Assembly (NCBI RefSeq): GCF_958405895.1
Contig: NZ_CATZAR010000001.1
Direction: 5' to 3' (one strand)
From: Ralstonia thomasii
GTDB lineage: Bacteria; Pseudomonadota; Gammaproteobacteria; Burkholderiales; Burkholderiaceae
Length of the DNA stretch: 64,000 nucleotides
The position numbers were made by a program, and so were the translations under genes. Positions 25,908 to 35,092 of this stretch are shown here, piece by piece. The notes under the pieces were generated by a model. That model saw only the letters and a program-made list of their open reading frames with translations. It was not told where the DNA came from and searched no databases. Each line of letters starts with the position of its first letter. Position 1 is the stretch's first letter.

Positions 25908-27122
25908 ATGGCCATCATGCGACTTTCCAAATTGAACTGGCTGACCAGCGGCATCCTCGCAACCTTCCTCGCCTGCCTGCTGACGGGCTGCGGCGGCGCG
26001 AGCGATGCAGCCAACTCGACAGGTGGGCCTTCGGCAGCAGTGTCGCCGGCTCCAGTCTCGCCACCCGCGCAGGCCCCAGTGACGCCAACCGCAAGCCGGA
26101 TCGGCCATGTGTTCGTCATCGTGCTGGAGAACAAAGGCTATACCCAGACTTTCGGCTCTGGCAGCCAAGCGCCTTACCTCGCAAACACGCTGACGAGCCA
26201 AGGCGCGTTGCTGACTCAGTACTACGGTACCGGCCACAACAGCAACGATAACTACCTGACCATGATCAGCGGTCAGGCACCCAATGCGCAGACCCAGGCT
26301 GACTGCCAGTACTACACCGACTGGTTGGGCACCATGAGCCCCGATGCCAACGGGCAGGTGACTGGAACCGGCTGTGTCTACCCTGCCGCCATCGGCACGA
26401 TCGCCAGCCAACTGGATGCCAAAGGGTTGGCTTGGCGCGGCTATATGGAAGACATGGGCAACGATCTCACGCGCGACGGCAGATCGACCTGCTCCCACCC
26501 CGCCCTCAATGGCAAGGACGGCACGCAGTCCGCCATCGCGACGGACGGATACGCGACGCGCCACAACCCGTTCATGTATTTCCACTCCGTGATCGACAAC
26601 CAGTCGTATTGCGACAGTCATGTGGTGCGGCTCGATTCGCTGGCCACCGATCTGAACAGCGTTGCAACCACGCCCGCGTTCTCCTTCATCGTGCCAAACC
26701 TGTGCAACGATGGTCACGACGAGCCCACCTGCGCGGACGGCAAGAGCGCAGGCGGACTGCCGGCGGTCAACCGGTTCCTGCAGGCCTGGGTGCCGCAGAT
26801 CATCAACTCACCGGCGTTCCAGTCCGATGGCCTGCTGATCATCACGTTCGACGAAGCGGATACGAATGACACCTCGGCCTGCTGCGGTGAGCCGACTGGG
26901 CCAAACTCGGTCGCGCCGGGCCTGACCGGCCCTGGCGGTGGCCGCGTCGGCGCGGTGGTGCTCTCCCCCTTCGTCAAGCCGGGCACGGTCAGCAATACGC
27001 CCTACAATCACTATGCCCTGCTCAAGAGCATCGAGGACGTTTTCGGGTTATCGCATCTTGGCTATGCTGGCATGAACGGCCTGCAGGGCTTTGGCAGCGA
27101 CGTGTACAGCGCCGCGCGCTGA
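25908..27122 (+). CDS. Phosphoesterase-family lipoprotein (acid phosphatase-like)
   Basis: 404 residues. Signal peptide with lipobox LLTGC (Cys about 28), a Pro/Ala-rich linker, then an alkaline-phosphatase-like phosphoesterase core: VFVIVLENKGYTQTFG, GTGHNSNDNYLTMISGQAP (nucleophile region), VPNLCNDGHD, LLIITFDEAD and RVGAVVLSPFVKPG, ending in NHYALLKSIEDVFGL. The start may be ATG 25908 or 25917. It begins 3 bp after the preceding phosphoesterase gene, so it is co-transcribed. A role in scavenging phosphate from organic esters at the cell surface is likely but not proven. Confidence 0.82.
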   Translation: MAIMRLSKLNWLTSGILATFLACLLTGCGGASDAANSTGGPSAAVSPAPVSPPAQAPVTPTASRIGHVFVIVLENKGYTQTFGSGSQAPYLANTLTSQGALLTQYYGTGHNSNDNYLTMISGQAPNAQTQADCQYYTDWLGTMSPDANGQVTGTGCVYPAAIGTIASQLDAKGLAWRGYMEDMGNDLTRDGRSTCSHPALNGKDGTQSAIATDGYATRHNPFMYFHSVIDNQSYCDSHVVRLDSLATDLNSVATTPAFSFIVPNLCNDGHDEPTCADGKSAGGLPAVNRFLQAWVPQIINSPAFQSDGLLIITFDEADTNDTSACCGEPTGPNSVAPGLTGPGGGRVGAVVLSPFVKPGTVSNTPYNHYALLKSIEDVFGLSHLGYAGMNGLQGFGSDVYSAAR

Positions 27123-27803
27123 TCTCTCCCGCGATGCCGTCGCGATCGACATCGGGCTGGCCAAAAAGACTACGGCGAGATGCCCTCGGTGGCTGAGGGC
27201 ATGCGCCAAGCTGTCAGATGGGCGTCTGCGGCTCCGTCTGCCCCCCCTCAAGGAACGCCGGGAACCACCGCTCGGCGATCACACGACCCTCGCGCATGCC
27301 TGCGGCGATCGCTGCATCGGCCGAATCAAGATCGGCGGACACACGATGGAGCCGCTGCATCTGCGGATAGGACATGGCACCGTCCCGTGGTGCGCAGATA
27401 AACCCTGTGTATGCGTATCTGAATCCGGAGCCCCTGCCGAGCACGGCCAGCACCTGTATTGAGCAGCCCCTGAACTGCTGAATTGCCCACTGCTGCATTC
27501 CAGCGCCCCCAAGTATTCATCGCTGTCTTGATATTGTCGGCAGGCGACGGCTGCAAGGCAATTGTCGAAGACTTACATTACATGTATGACATTTTTGTCA
27601 TTGCTTTCATGTAACTTAATTCAAAGAAGATAGGTCGGGTTTTTCCTCCTCGTGCGCAGCCAAGATGGCTGCGTTTTTTTGCCGATTCGGTGTTCAGGGG
27701 TCCGCTGTAGGTTCGCACCTGTAGGGGGCAAGGGGGCAGTTCGCGTATGCCGGTCCATACAAGCGCTGATTGGCAGATCGTCGTCAGCGTGAATACCGCA
27801 CCA
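27123..27803. other. Long spacer between convergent genes
   Basis: About 680 bp between convergent genes. A hairpin of GCCCTC/GAGGGC lies near 27,181-27,201. A minus-strand frame 27214-27498 (94 codons) has a weak ribosome site and no recognised pattern, so it is not called. A strong plus-strand terminator is at 27655-27680. The AT-rich stretch 27,570-27,640 has direct and inverted ATGTAT/ATGACA words but no clear element. Confidence 0.4.
27655..27680 (+). terminator. Rho-independent terminator
   Basis: CGCAGCC (27655-27661), loop AAGAT, GGCTGCG (27667-27673), followed by seven T. It is oriented to stop plus-strand transcription, 530 bp beyond the phosphoesterase operon, so an untranslated or small RNA may end here. 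Confidence 0.75.
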
Positions 27804-28253
27804 TCAATCCTTTGCTGGTCGGCCCGTCTTCACAGACTCTAGTTTCGCTACGACGGCGAGCAGACGATTCGCCGGCATCGCGGCCAGTAGGTTGACTCCA
27901 GCGCGCAAGAGTTCGCTCTTCTTGACCTTCCTACCACCTGCGAGACACCTCTCCTTGATCTCGGCGAGCATTCGATAGTCTGATTCCGGCATCGTGAAAC
28001 TGTCCCGCACAACCTTGGTTTTCTTCGGCTTCTCCGGTGCCATCTCTCCCGCTGGGGTAGCCACGCTGGCAGCACGCTTTATCTTCTTCTGGTTCTTCTC
28101 TTGCCCGGTTGGCAATGCCGCCGGCTTGGCCGAGCTTTGTTTGGTTGCTCGCGCGCCTGCGCTCGCTTCAGATTTGGTTCGGCCAGTCTTTGCTGTCGCA
28201 CTGGACGATGCGTTCTCAGCCACTGCCGCTTGCTTTGCCATTTCGAGTTCCAT
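27804..28253 (-). CDS. Lys/Ala-rich DNA-binding-type protein with C-terminal RHH-like domain
   Basis: 149 residues from ATG 28253, selected by AAAAGGGGG 7 bp upstream; a TATATATA-type -10 lies at about 28,289-28,297. The N-terminal half is a disordered Lys/Ala/Ser/Thr tail resembling histone H1-like or AlgP tails. The C-terminal half (VVRDSFTMPESDYRMLAEIK, then LAGGRKVKKSELLRAGVNLL) has the strand-helix-helix pattern of ribbon-helix-helix proteins. Probably a nucleoid-associated protein found widely in Burkholderiaceae; partner and targets unknown. It is 180 bp downstream of the CHAD gene on the same strand but has its own promoter. Confidence 0.7.
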   Translation of the reverse strand: MELEMAKQAAVAENASSSATAKTGRTKSEASAGARATKQSSAKPAALPTGQEKNQKKIKRAASVATPAGEMAPEKPKKTKVVRDSFTMPESDYRMLAEIKERCLAGGRKVKKSELLRAGVNLLAAMPANRLLAVVAKLESVKTGRPAKD

Positions 28254-28433
28254 CTGGTGCCCCCTTTTCTGATGTGTACTGAAACAGTATATATAGTTTC
28301 CGACGGGCAAAAAATTTGAACACACCGATCAGGCTGAGGCCCGACGCCTCCTGACAAAGCTCGGACCGGATCTTGCCCACTGCTTCTGTGGATAAGTGAC
28401 TGCACCTCCCCGACCGGTGCTCCAAGTAGAACC

Positions 28434-29300
28434 TCAGCGCTCGCAAGGAAGACACCCTAATGCGGCAATAGCAGCACGACGTCGGGCCTTCTTCTCCTTT
28501 CTAAGCCATTGCACAAACAGTTCGTGGGCTGTCGCGTACTCCGGCCTGACGGGGACTTGGGAGATGTAGGTTGCCCCGACAACCACGTCGTTCAGCTCTC
28601 CTAAAGCGTCTTGAAGCTGTTCCAGTCGGCGAATTCGTTTGATGTCCTTCTTTCCCAACACGGGCGAGAAGAACTCAAGCAGGTAACGCAGTCGCTTGAT
28701 TTGGATACGCGTCTGATGCAATTCCTGCAAGCCACCATTCGACGCGCGACGAAGCGCTCGATTCACCCGCCTGGACGCCGCTGCAATACTGGCGGGCGCA
28801 AACTTTCCGAGCGTCTCGCTGGTCTCTGGCTGTGCCTGCGTTGCGTTGCCAATCGCTTCTCTAAAGTCAGCCATCAGCTTCTCAGGCCCGATGCCTTCGA
28901 AGGTAACGCGGCTCTCGGCACGCGCGCGCTGCCTGATGTCTTCCAACGCCTCCAGCAAGATCAAGGCAGAGGGCTGGCTCGGCGGAACGGCAGCGCGCAA
29001 CAGCACGTTGACGATGATGTCCCAGTTCCTCGGCGGCCCAATTTGAGCCGCAACATCCGCTAGCCTGCATCGCCAGTCATCGGCCAGCGCCTTCGGAAGC
29101 AGGTCCCGATAGGCCCACAACAGCGCCCGCAGTCTACGGATGGCGACTCTCATCCGATGACCGATCTCGGGGTCGTTGCTCCGTAGATACTCTGGTGCCC
29201 AGTGCTCGACGATTGCGATCTCAGGCGTGGCCAGCCGAGAGAGCATCGACAGGGCCTGTGCTTCGGCATGCAAAGGAGATGATGCGGCGGAGTTGACCAT
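28434..29300 (-). CDS. CHAD-domain protein (polyphosphate-binding)
   Basis: 288 residues, one CHAD domain over nearly the whole length: HRMRVAIRRLRALLWAYRDL (N-terminal helical repeat) and LHQTRIQIKRLRYLLEFFSP then RRLEQLQDALGELNDVVV (C-terminal repeat). The conserved His and the lines of Arg/Lys form a basic pore that binds polyphosphate; in related Burkholderiales such proteins sit on polyphosphate granules (established for the family). No CYTH domain is fused, unlike many relatives. It may act on polyphosphate storage together with the histone-like protein downstream (inference). Confidence 0.85.
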   Translation of the reverse strand: MVNSAASSPLHAEAQALSMLSRLATPEIAIVEHWAPEYLRSNDPEIGHRMRVAIRRLRALLWAYRDLLPKALADDWRCRLADVAAQIGPPRNWDIIVNVLLRAAVPPSQPSALILLEALEDIRQRARAESRVTFEGIGPEKLMADFREAIGNATQAQPETSETLGKFAPASIAAASRRVNRALRRASNGGLQELHQTRIQIKRLRYLLEFFSPVLGKKDIKRIRRLEQLQDALGELNDVVVGATYISQVPVRPEYATAHELFVQWLRKEKKARRRAAIAALGCLPCER

Positions 29301-29603
29301 CAGAATTGCCCATTGAGATCAGAGCACCGGTCGCAGCGAGCAGCCCAATCTCCCAATTGAATCGATGCGCGGCTTGCTGACACACACATGCAGTCTCATC
29401 ACTCCATTGAGAGGTAGGAGCCAAGCCGGAGACGTTGGCCACCAGACTATCAGCCCACTGTAGACGAGTCCTCGGCACTGGCCTTGACACCTATCAACCG
29501 TAAATATAGAGGACACGGCGCGAGCGCGTCGCGCTTCAACAGCGGCAGGGTGGTAGACGGCGCACATATTTTCGCAGCAATAGTGCACTGCAAAAATTCA
29601 TCT
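29301..29603. other. Divergent spacer before the chemoreceptor gene
   Basis: About 300 bp between the CHAD gene and the sigma-28 promoter of the chemoreceptor gene. No supported gene. It should contain the CHAD promoter; nothing else was recognised. Confidence 0.4.
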
Positions 29604-29629
29604 TAAGTGGCACGCAGATTGGCCGATAA
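29604..29629 (+). promoter_or_regulatory. Sigma-28 (FliA)-type flagellar promoter of the chemoreceptor gene
   Basis: TAAG (29604-29607), 14-bp spacer, GCCGATAA (29622-29629); the -10 matches the FliA consensus GCCGATAA exactly and the -35 three of four bases of TAAA. Transcription would begin near 29636, so the GTG at 29607 cannot be the start and the ATG at 29682 is. The same promoter is retained at 33061-33086 in front of the decayed copy. Confidence 0.75.
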
Positions 29630-29681
29630 GAAGACGTCCAGGCGAGGACCAGGTCTCGCCGAACTCGTCTTACCCGTCATC

Positions 29682-31226
29682 ATGAAACTGTCGATCAAAC
29701 TGCCCCTCGCCTTTGGTATTGCGCTGCTGCTGATGTTCTCCGGAGCAATCTACGGAATCGCTTCGCTCAACCACTCCATCGTTGAATACAACACCACCGT
29801 GCAGGCCCGCGTCGCCGATGAGCGGGCGGTGACGAAAATGCTCGTTACCTTCAAAACGCAAGTGCAGGAGTGGAAGGACACGCTTCTGCGTGGTGAAGAC
29901 CCAGTCAAGCTGGACAAATATTGGGCGGCCTTCCTGAAAGGTGAGCAGGCTGTTTCTGATCAGGCAAAGGCGCTGCAGGATTCGCTTCCACCTGGCAAGA
30001 GTCGAGACCTGATCAAGCAATTTGCCGAAGCGCATGTCGCCATGGGCGTCGGCTACCGAAAGGGCCACGATATGTTCGTCGCCGCCTCGTTCGACCCTAC
30101 GGTTGGCGACAAGGTCGTAGCCGGGGTCGATCGCGAGCCAGCACGCCTGCTGGATGAAGCGGCTCAAGAGATCGCGAAGGAAAGCATCGCCGTATCAGCC
30201 AAAACGGCTGAAGCCGCGCACACCGCATTGGTCGTCAGCTCCGCACTGATGCTCGTGGCATTCGGGCTGGGGCTGGCCGGCGCTTTCATATTCAGCCGCA
30301 CCATTACGAAGCCACTTGCCCGCGCGGCGGATGTGGCCAGCGCGGTTTCGCATGGCGATCTAGCCAAGCCGTTTGACTCACGCGGCACAGACGAGATCGG
30401 TCAATTGCTCCATGCCCTCAAGCAGATGCAAACCAACCTTGCCAACGTGGTGAGCGAAGTGCGTCGGAATGCCGAAGGCGTTGCCGCTGCCAGCTCACAG
30501 ATTGCTGCGGGCAACCTGAATCTTTCGTCGCGTACGGAAGAACAGGCGGCGTCGCTGGAAGAGACCGCCGCGAACATTGGGGAGCTGACCTCAACCGTCC
30601 GACGCAATTCGGAGAGCGCCGTGCAGGCCTCCTCGCTCGCGGGGCACGCTTCCGACACCGCAGCACGCGGCGGCAAGGTCATGAACGAAGTTGTGCAGAC
30701 CATGCAAGGCATCTCTGAGAGCTCTGCGAAGGTGGGCGAGATCATTGGTGTCATCGACAGCATTGCCTTCCAGACCAATATCCTGGCCCTCAACGCTGCA
30801 GTTGAAGCGGCCCGTGCCGGCGAGCAGGGCCGGGGCTTTGCCGTCGTGGCAGGCGAGGTGCGCACGCTCGCGCAGCGTAGCGCCTCGGCAGCCAAGGAAA
30901 TCAAGGGCTTGATCAGTCAATCCACAGAGCGCGTGGAAGCGGGGGCGCGGTTGGTGCACGAAGCCGGCACCATCATCGATGACATCGTCACCTCGGTGCA
31001 TCGCGTGACGCAGATCGTTGGCGAGATTTCCGCAGCTTCGGCCGAGCAAAGCACCGGTATCGATCAAGTGAACGTTGCCGTGGGCCAGATTGAAGAAGTC
31101 ACCCAGCAGAATGCGGCATTGGTGGAAGAGGCGTCGGCTGCCGCGCATGCCATGGCCGAGCAGGCCGATTCACTGCGCCGCGCGGTTGCAGTCTTCAAGC
31201 TCAGGGACAGCGCGGTGGGCGCCTGA
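29682..31226 (+). CDS. Methyl-accepting chemotaxis protein
   Basis: 514 residues from ATG 29682 (set by the sigma-28 promoter). Layout: short cytoplasmic N terminus, TM1 (about 10-30), a periplasmic four-helix-type sensor region with no Tar-specific motif, TM2 (about 190-215), HAMP (about 220-270), and a methylation/signalling domain with the receptor tip ESSAKVGEIIGVIDSIAFQT and ILALNAAVEAARAGEQGRGF. It receives signals in the periplasm and controls CheA through CheW. No C-terminal pentapeptide for CheR binding (ends DSAVGA). It shares an 8-bp direct repeat TCGATCAA at 29691-29698 and 31060-31067 that explains the deleted copy at 33.1 kb. Confidence 0.92.
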   Translation: MKLSIKLPLAFGIALLLMFSGAIYGIASLNHSIVEYNTTVQARVADERAVTKMLVTFKTQVQEWKDTLLRGEDPVKLDKYWAAFLKGEQAVSDQAKALQDSLPPGKSRDLIKQFAEAHVAMGVGYRKGHDMFVAASFDPTVGDKVVAGVDREPARLLDEAAQEIAKESIAVSAKTAEAAHTALVVSSALMLVAFGLGLAGAFIFSRTITKPLARAADVASAVSHGDLAKPFDSRGTDEIGQLLHALKQMQTNLANVVSEVRRNAEGVAAASSQIAAGNLNLSSRTEEQAASLEETAANIGELTSTVRRNSESAVQASSLAGHASDTAARGGKVMNEVVQTMQGISESSAKVGEIIGVIDSIAFQTNILALNAAVEAARAGEQGRGFAVVAGEVRTLAQRSASAAKEIKGLISQSTERVEAGARLVHEAGTIIDDIVTSVHRVTQIVGEISAASAEQSTGIDQVNVAVGQIEEVTQQNAALVEEASAAAHAMAEQADSLRRAVAVFKLRDSAVGA

Positions 31227-31522
31227 CGAACAGGCCACGCGGTATGCAGGAATCTGCGGATGGCATCACCTGCTCATCGAGTTGCTGAGCGCAGGGCTTG
31301 ATGCTGGCAAGCGCACTGCAGCCTGTCTTTCGAGTAGCGCAATACTCGGATCGATTATTTCTAAAAAAGAAACATTAAAGAGCCGTTCATCTGGATTGTT
31401 TACTTATTGCTGTCACATAACTGACGCATTATCTCGCCTTAGCGTTCGGGGGCGCGTTCATTAGCTGGTTACGACAGGCCCCATCGCAGATTCATTCGTT
31501 CAAACAGCAATTGAGGCTAACA

Positions 31523-32587
31523 GTGAAAAAAACTCTCCTCGCAGTGACAATCGCGGCCGGCACCGTGCCTGCCGCCGCATTTGCGCAGTCGTCGAATGTC
31601 ACGCTTTACGGCATTGTTGACGCCGGCGTCAGCTATCAAAGCCACGTGAAAGGCGGTGCCAACAGCAACGGCTCGGTCACCGCGCTCACCTCTGGTGGAC
31701 TATCTGGGTCGCGCTGGGGCATCCGTGGCGCTGAAGATCTGGGGAATAACCTGAAGGGTATCTTCGTATTGGAAAGCGGCTTTGACATCGACACCGGCAA
31801 ATCTGCGCAGGGTAGTCGGTTGTTTGGTCGCCAGGCCTACGTAGGCTTGCAGGGCGATTTCGGCGCCGTCACGCTGGGGCGTCAGCAAAACGCGCTGTAC
31901 GACCTGTTCGCAGCTTACGATCCGATGGCCGTTGGACCGAACTACTCGCTGAATTCGGTGGACAACCAATTCAATGGCCGCGCCGACAATGCAGTCAAAT
32001 ACACGGGTAAGTTCGGCGGGTTGACTGCGACGGGTTTCTATAGCTTCGGGCGCGACAGCAATTCCGGACTCGGCGGTGAGGTCCCAGGCAGCTTCAAGGT
32101 CGGCAAGAACTATGGCGCGGGCGTAGCTTACGCAAATGGTCCGCTTTCGGTGGGTGTCGCCTATGACCAGTACCAGGGCAGCACCATTGCTGCCTCAGCA
32201 CTCGATGCCAAACGCGCTGCCATTGGCGCGTCTTATGCAGTAGGCGATGCCAAGGTGTTTGCTGGTTATCGCTGGTTGCGCGATGAAGTCACGACCGGCA
32301 CTGCACGCCACGACAATCTTTACTGGCTCGGCGCGCTCTACAAACTTACCCCTGCGTTCACTCTGACGGGCGCTGCCTACTATACGAACGCACGTACCGA
32401 CAGCAACAGCTCCTGGATGTTCGTGCTGAACGCGGACTATGCGCTGTCCAAGCGTACCGACGCCTACGCGCTGATCGGCTATGTGAACAACAAGGGAAAC
32501 GCAACTTATGGCGTGACTGGCACGGCTAACACGCTGCCGGGTCAGAACCAGACTGGCGCGATGGTTGGCGTGCGTCACCGCTTCTAA
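31523..32587 (+). CDS. Burkholderia-type general porin (OmpC family)
   Basis: 354 residues from GTG 31523, set by TTGAGG 7 bp upstream. Signal peptide KKTLLAVTIAAGTVPAAAFA with cleavage before QSSNVTLYG, the standard mature start of Burkholderiales porins. The body shows alternating beta strands, the loop-3 segment after GRQQNALYDLF, and a C-terminal Phe (GVRHRF) required for outer-membrane insertion. It forms a trimeric 16-strand general diffusion pore in the outer membrane. A strong terminator follows at 32677-32706, so it is monocistronic. It lies between the intact and decayed chemoreceptor genes. Confidence 0.93.
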   Translation: MKKTLLAVTIAAGTVPAAAFAQSSNVTLYGIVDAGVSYQSHVKGGANSNGSVTALTSGGLSGSRWGIRGAEDLGNNLKGIFVLESGFDIDTGKSAQGSRLFGRQAYVGLQGDFGAVTLGRQQNALYDLFAAYDPMAVGPNYSLNSVDNQFNGRADNAVKYTGKFGGLTATGFYSFGRDSNSGLGGEVPGSFKVGKNYGAGVAYANGPLSVGVAYDQYQGSTIAASALDAKRAAIGASYAVGDAKVFAGYRWLRDEVTTGTARHDNLYWLGALYKLTPAFTLTGAAYYTNARTDSNSSWMFVLNADYALSKRTDAYALIGYVNNKGNATYGVTGTANTLPGQNQTGAMVGVRHRF

Positions 32588-32676
32588 TTCAGCCCAATAA
32601 GGCAGGTCGACGCGTCGGGGGACGTGTCGCCGCTAGATCATATCGACCTTGACTTGTCACCGGGTTCAAGGACGTT

Positions 32677-32706
32677 TGGCCGGCGCTTTCGCCGGCCATT
32701 TTTTTT
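32677..32706 (+). terminator. Porin terminator
   Basis: Stem GGCCGGCG (32678-32685) with CGCCGGCC (32690-32697), loop CTTT, then A and eight T. Strong Rho-independent terminator about 90 bp after the porin stop. Confidence 0.9.
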
Positions 32707-33060
32707 GGAACGCGGCAGGCGCCACACTCTTAACGAGATGCGCTGCAAGACCGCTGCTACGCACCTATCCGGGCAGGGCTGCCGTCGTTTCGAGCGGTTA
32801 AGACGTGACGACGGAAGATTCCCAGCTCAATGGGGGCGAGGATCGTCCGCTGCGCTTGGAGCCTGGGTGTCTCGTGAATGTTACTTTCAGGCCGGGAAGA
32901 AACCTCCCTCTGCCAAGCCCGACCAACCGTTAGCACGAGGCATACGCCATCGACCCACGACGCTCCACCCGATGCCGTAGCAGCGTCTTAAACCGACACG
33001 CTGATAGACGGCGCTCTTTTCTTGGTCCGTCATGGCGCTTTGCATTGCTGAAAACAGTAT
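32707..33060. other. Gene-free stretch after the porin
   Basis: About 350 bp between the porin terminator and the promoter of the decayed chemoreceptor gene. A plus-strand frame crosses the porin terminator and was rejected. No repeat or RNA gene was recognised. Confidence 0.4.
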
Positions 33061-33317
33061 TAAGTGGCACGCAAATTAGTCGATAAGAGGACGTAGAGGC
33101 TGAGACCCTGCCCGGCCGTCATCGCCTTACCCAACACCATGTACCTGTCGAGCAAGTCAGCACGGCCGTCGATCGGATCGAGGAGGTCACAGAGCGGAAT
33201 GCAGAACTGGTAGAAGAGCGTTAGGCCGCCGCTCATACAATGGCCGAGCAGGCCGATGCACTGTGTCGCGCGGCCAATCTTCAAGCTCGGGAACAGCACG
33301 GTGCGGTGGCCGCTTGA
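33061..33317 (+). pseudogene. Internally deleted chemoreceptor gene with its FliA-type promoter
   Basis: Promoter TAAG-14 bp-GTCGATAA (33061-33086) and about 60 bp of leader match those of the gene at 29.6 kb. ATG at about 33,138 is followed by CTGTCGAGCAA, after which the sequence jumps straight to the last 50 codons of a chemoreceptor: VEQVSTAVDRIEEVTERNAE, then LVEER, stop, AAAHTMAEQADALCRAANL. The junction coincides with the TCGATCAA word present at both ends of the intact gene, so a deletion of about 1.37 kb between short direct repeats explains it. In-frame stops and a frameshift show that the residue is dead. Confidence 0.85.
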
Positions 33318-33450
33318 GAGCCACGCAACTGCTATTCCCAAAATCTAGCAACAGAATCGCCTGCCAGCGGATTCGTTCGTTCTGCGCTCAGTTGTCGAAT
33401 ACGGTTTTGCTCCTCTTGTTTCGCCAATTTTTTGTCACCACCCCGATCTC

Positions 33451-34614
33451 ATGCTCAGCCCCCTCATTCTGGTAGGTATTGTGATCATGTCTTGCCTGAT
33501 GAGCGTCGCCATCCTTGGTTCGCTGCTTCGGACTGGGGTGATGGGTATAGGTCGCTGGTGCTTAGCTCATGCACTGTTGGCCACTGCTTTGGCGTGGATG
33601 TTGGTCGCCGGTACTCAGCCAGGACAGTTCACGACCATTGGGGCTGCGTTGATTGCGGTGACGGCCATGCTGTTGCTCGTGCAGGGGATGCGGCAGTTCT
33701 TCGGCATGAGTTACGTACGGCACGACGAAACTGCGGCATTCGCCATCGCCTTCGCAGCGTTGGTGTACTTTACTTACGTGTCGCCGAACTTCGGTGCGAA
33801 GATCGCGCTCGTCTCCATTTTGCTCGCTTATTCACGAATCGCTGTGGGTACGTTGGCGCTGCGTCACGCGCCGCGTGACGGTGCGCGCTACCCATATCGA
33901 TTCGTTGCGGCGGCCGCCTATCTGGGCGCGTTATTCCATATCGCGCGGGCCGTCGCTGGAGGCTTCGGTGTGCCGCAAATGGCTCTTCTGGATCCCTCGC
34001 CCTGGAACGTTCTGTTTCTCGGGCTCGCAATTGTCACGTTGCCGTGCCTGTCAACCGGGATGGTGATGCTTGCACATGATCAGCTCGCGCGAAGAATGGA
34101 ACAGCTCGCGAGTATCGACGAACTGACCGGTGCACTGATGCGACGAGCCTTCATCGAAAAGGCGAACGCGGTGCTTCGCGAAGCGGTTGCAAAGGGCAAG
34201 CCGGTATCGATCGCCATTCTGGACATCGACGAATTCAAAGCCGTCAACGACGCTTTTGGCCATGCAGTCGGAGATCGGACCCTTAGACACGTCGCATCTG
34301 TTGTGACCGCACGACTGCGGTCGAGCGACCTTTTCGGGCGTCTAGGCGGGGAGGAATTCGCGATTATTTGTGTGGATGCACAAAAGGCAGACGCAGCGGC
34401 GTTGATAAACGAACTGCGGCTTGCCGTCGAACGATCGCCAACAGAAGGCGTCCGCTGCACATTCAGCGCCGGGGTCGAATGCGTCATGCCCGGAGATACG
34501 TTGGAGGTTGCCTTGGCGCGGGCTGACGCGGCACTGTATCTGGCAAAAGCCACAGGGCGCAATCGAGTCGTCACGGCGCCAGAAGTCGAAGAGCGCGACG
34601 TTGAAACGCATTGA
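33451..34614 (+). CDS. Membrane diguanylate cyclase (GGEEF)
   Basis: 387 residues. Six or seven hydrophobic segments over 1-215, then a GGDEF domain: DELTGALMRRAFIEKAN, SIAILDIDEFKAVNDAFGHA and LFGRLGGEEFAIICV. The GGEEF variant is catalytically competent and RSSD five residues earlier forms an inhibitory I-site. It converts two GTP to c-di-GMP at the inner membrane; the sensory input of the membrane part is unknown. Located just downstream of the chemoreceptor pseudogene, both related to motile/sessile control. No clear ribosome site before the ATG. Confidence 0.9.
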   Translation: MLSPLILVGIVIMSCLMSVAILGSLLRTGVMGIGRWCLAHALLATALAWMLVAGTQPGQFTTIGAALIAVTAMLLLVQGMRQFFGMSYVRHDETAAFAIAFAALVYFTYVSPNFGAKIALVSILLAYSRIAVGTLALRHAPRDGARYPYRFVAAAAYLGALFHIARAVAGGFGVPQMALLDPSPWNVLFLGLAIVTLPCLSTGMVMLAHDQLARRMEQLASIDELTGALMRRAFIEKANAVLREAVAKGKPVSIAILDIDEFKAVNDAFGHAVGDRTLRHVASVVTARLRSSDLFGRLGGEEFAIICVDAQKADAAALINELRLAVERSPTEGVRCTFSAGVECVMPGDTLEVALARADAALYLAKATGRNRVVTAPEVEERDVETH

Positions 34615-35092
34615 ACCGCAGCCACTTTGAAATCCAATCTACTGAATCACGATGGCCGAACTGTGGTTTTACGATGACCATCGCATAACTTCCCGACTCG
34701 AAACCAGTTCAGCTAGGTGGCTTTCAACGGAGAGTACGCTTCTCCCCTCTAATGGGTGGTTAAGTTTCTTTTCAATCCACTGATAATGAAAGAACGCAGA
34801 ATATTCAATGGTTCCCTATTGTTGCGTGCTCTGCGTTTTCTGACGCTCTTCCGGAGGGATGAAGGCGTCTGCGCCCGAGTCGTGTGCAGGGGCGCTTTTT
34901 TTCTATCAGAAGCAAACGTTTGACTCACATGAGAAGGCCGACGTCCTACTCTCATCAGGGAGCGTCGTGGAGCGATGCTAGCTAGAAAAGCCCCAGAGGC
35001 TCCGCCGCCCATCCCAGCTGTAAGTTACGCCCTCTGCCCGCCACCCAATGTGAACAACGACGCAAAGCGCTATCCGCCCTGCGACCGAGCCG
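34615..35092. other. Spacer between convergent genes with a terminator
   Basis: About 480 bp. Holds a terminator-like hairpin GCGCCC (34871-34876) / GGGCGC (34890-34895) followed by seven T (34896-34902), oriented to stop plus-strand transcription. Small frames here are not supported. Confidence 0.45.

Noticed and set aside
25656..26717. Minus-strand 353-codon frame opposite the phosphoesterases
   Set aside because: Antisense to two recognisable genes; biased composition and no start signals.
27214..27498. Possible 94-residue protein on the minus strand
   Set aside because: Weak ribosome site, no recognised pattern and no neighbouring support; left as part of the spacer.
29607..29681. Extended N terminus of the chemoreceptor from GTG 29607
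   Set aside because: The GTG lies inside the sigma-28 promoter, upstream of the expected transcription start.
32624..32980. 118-codon frame after the porin
   Set aside because: It crosses the strong porin terminator and has no ribosome site or protein-like pattern.
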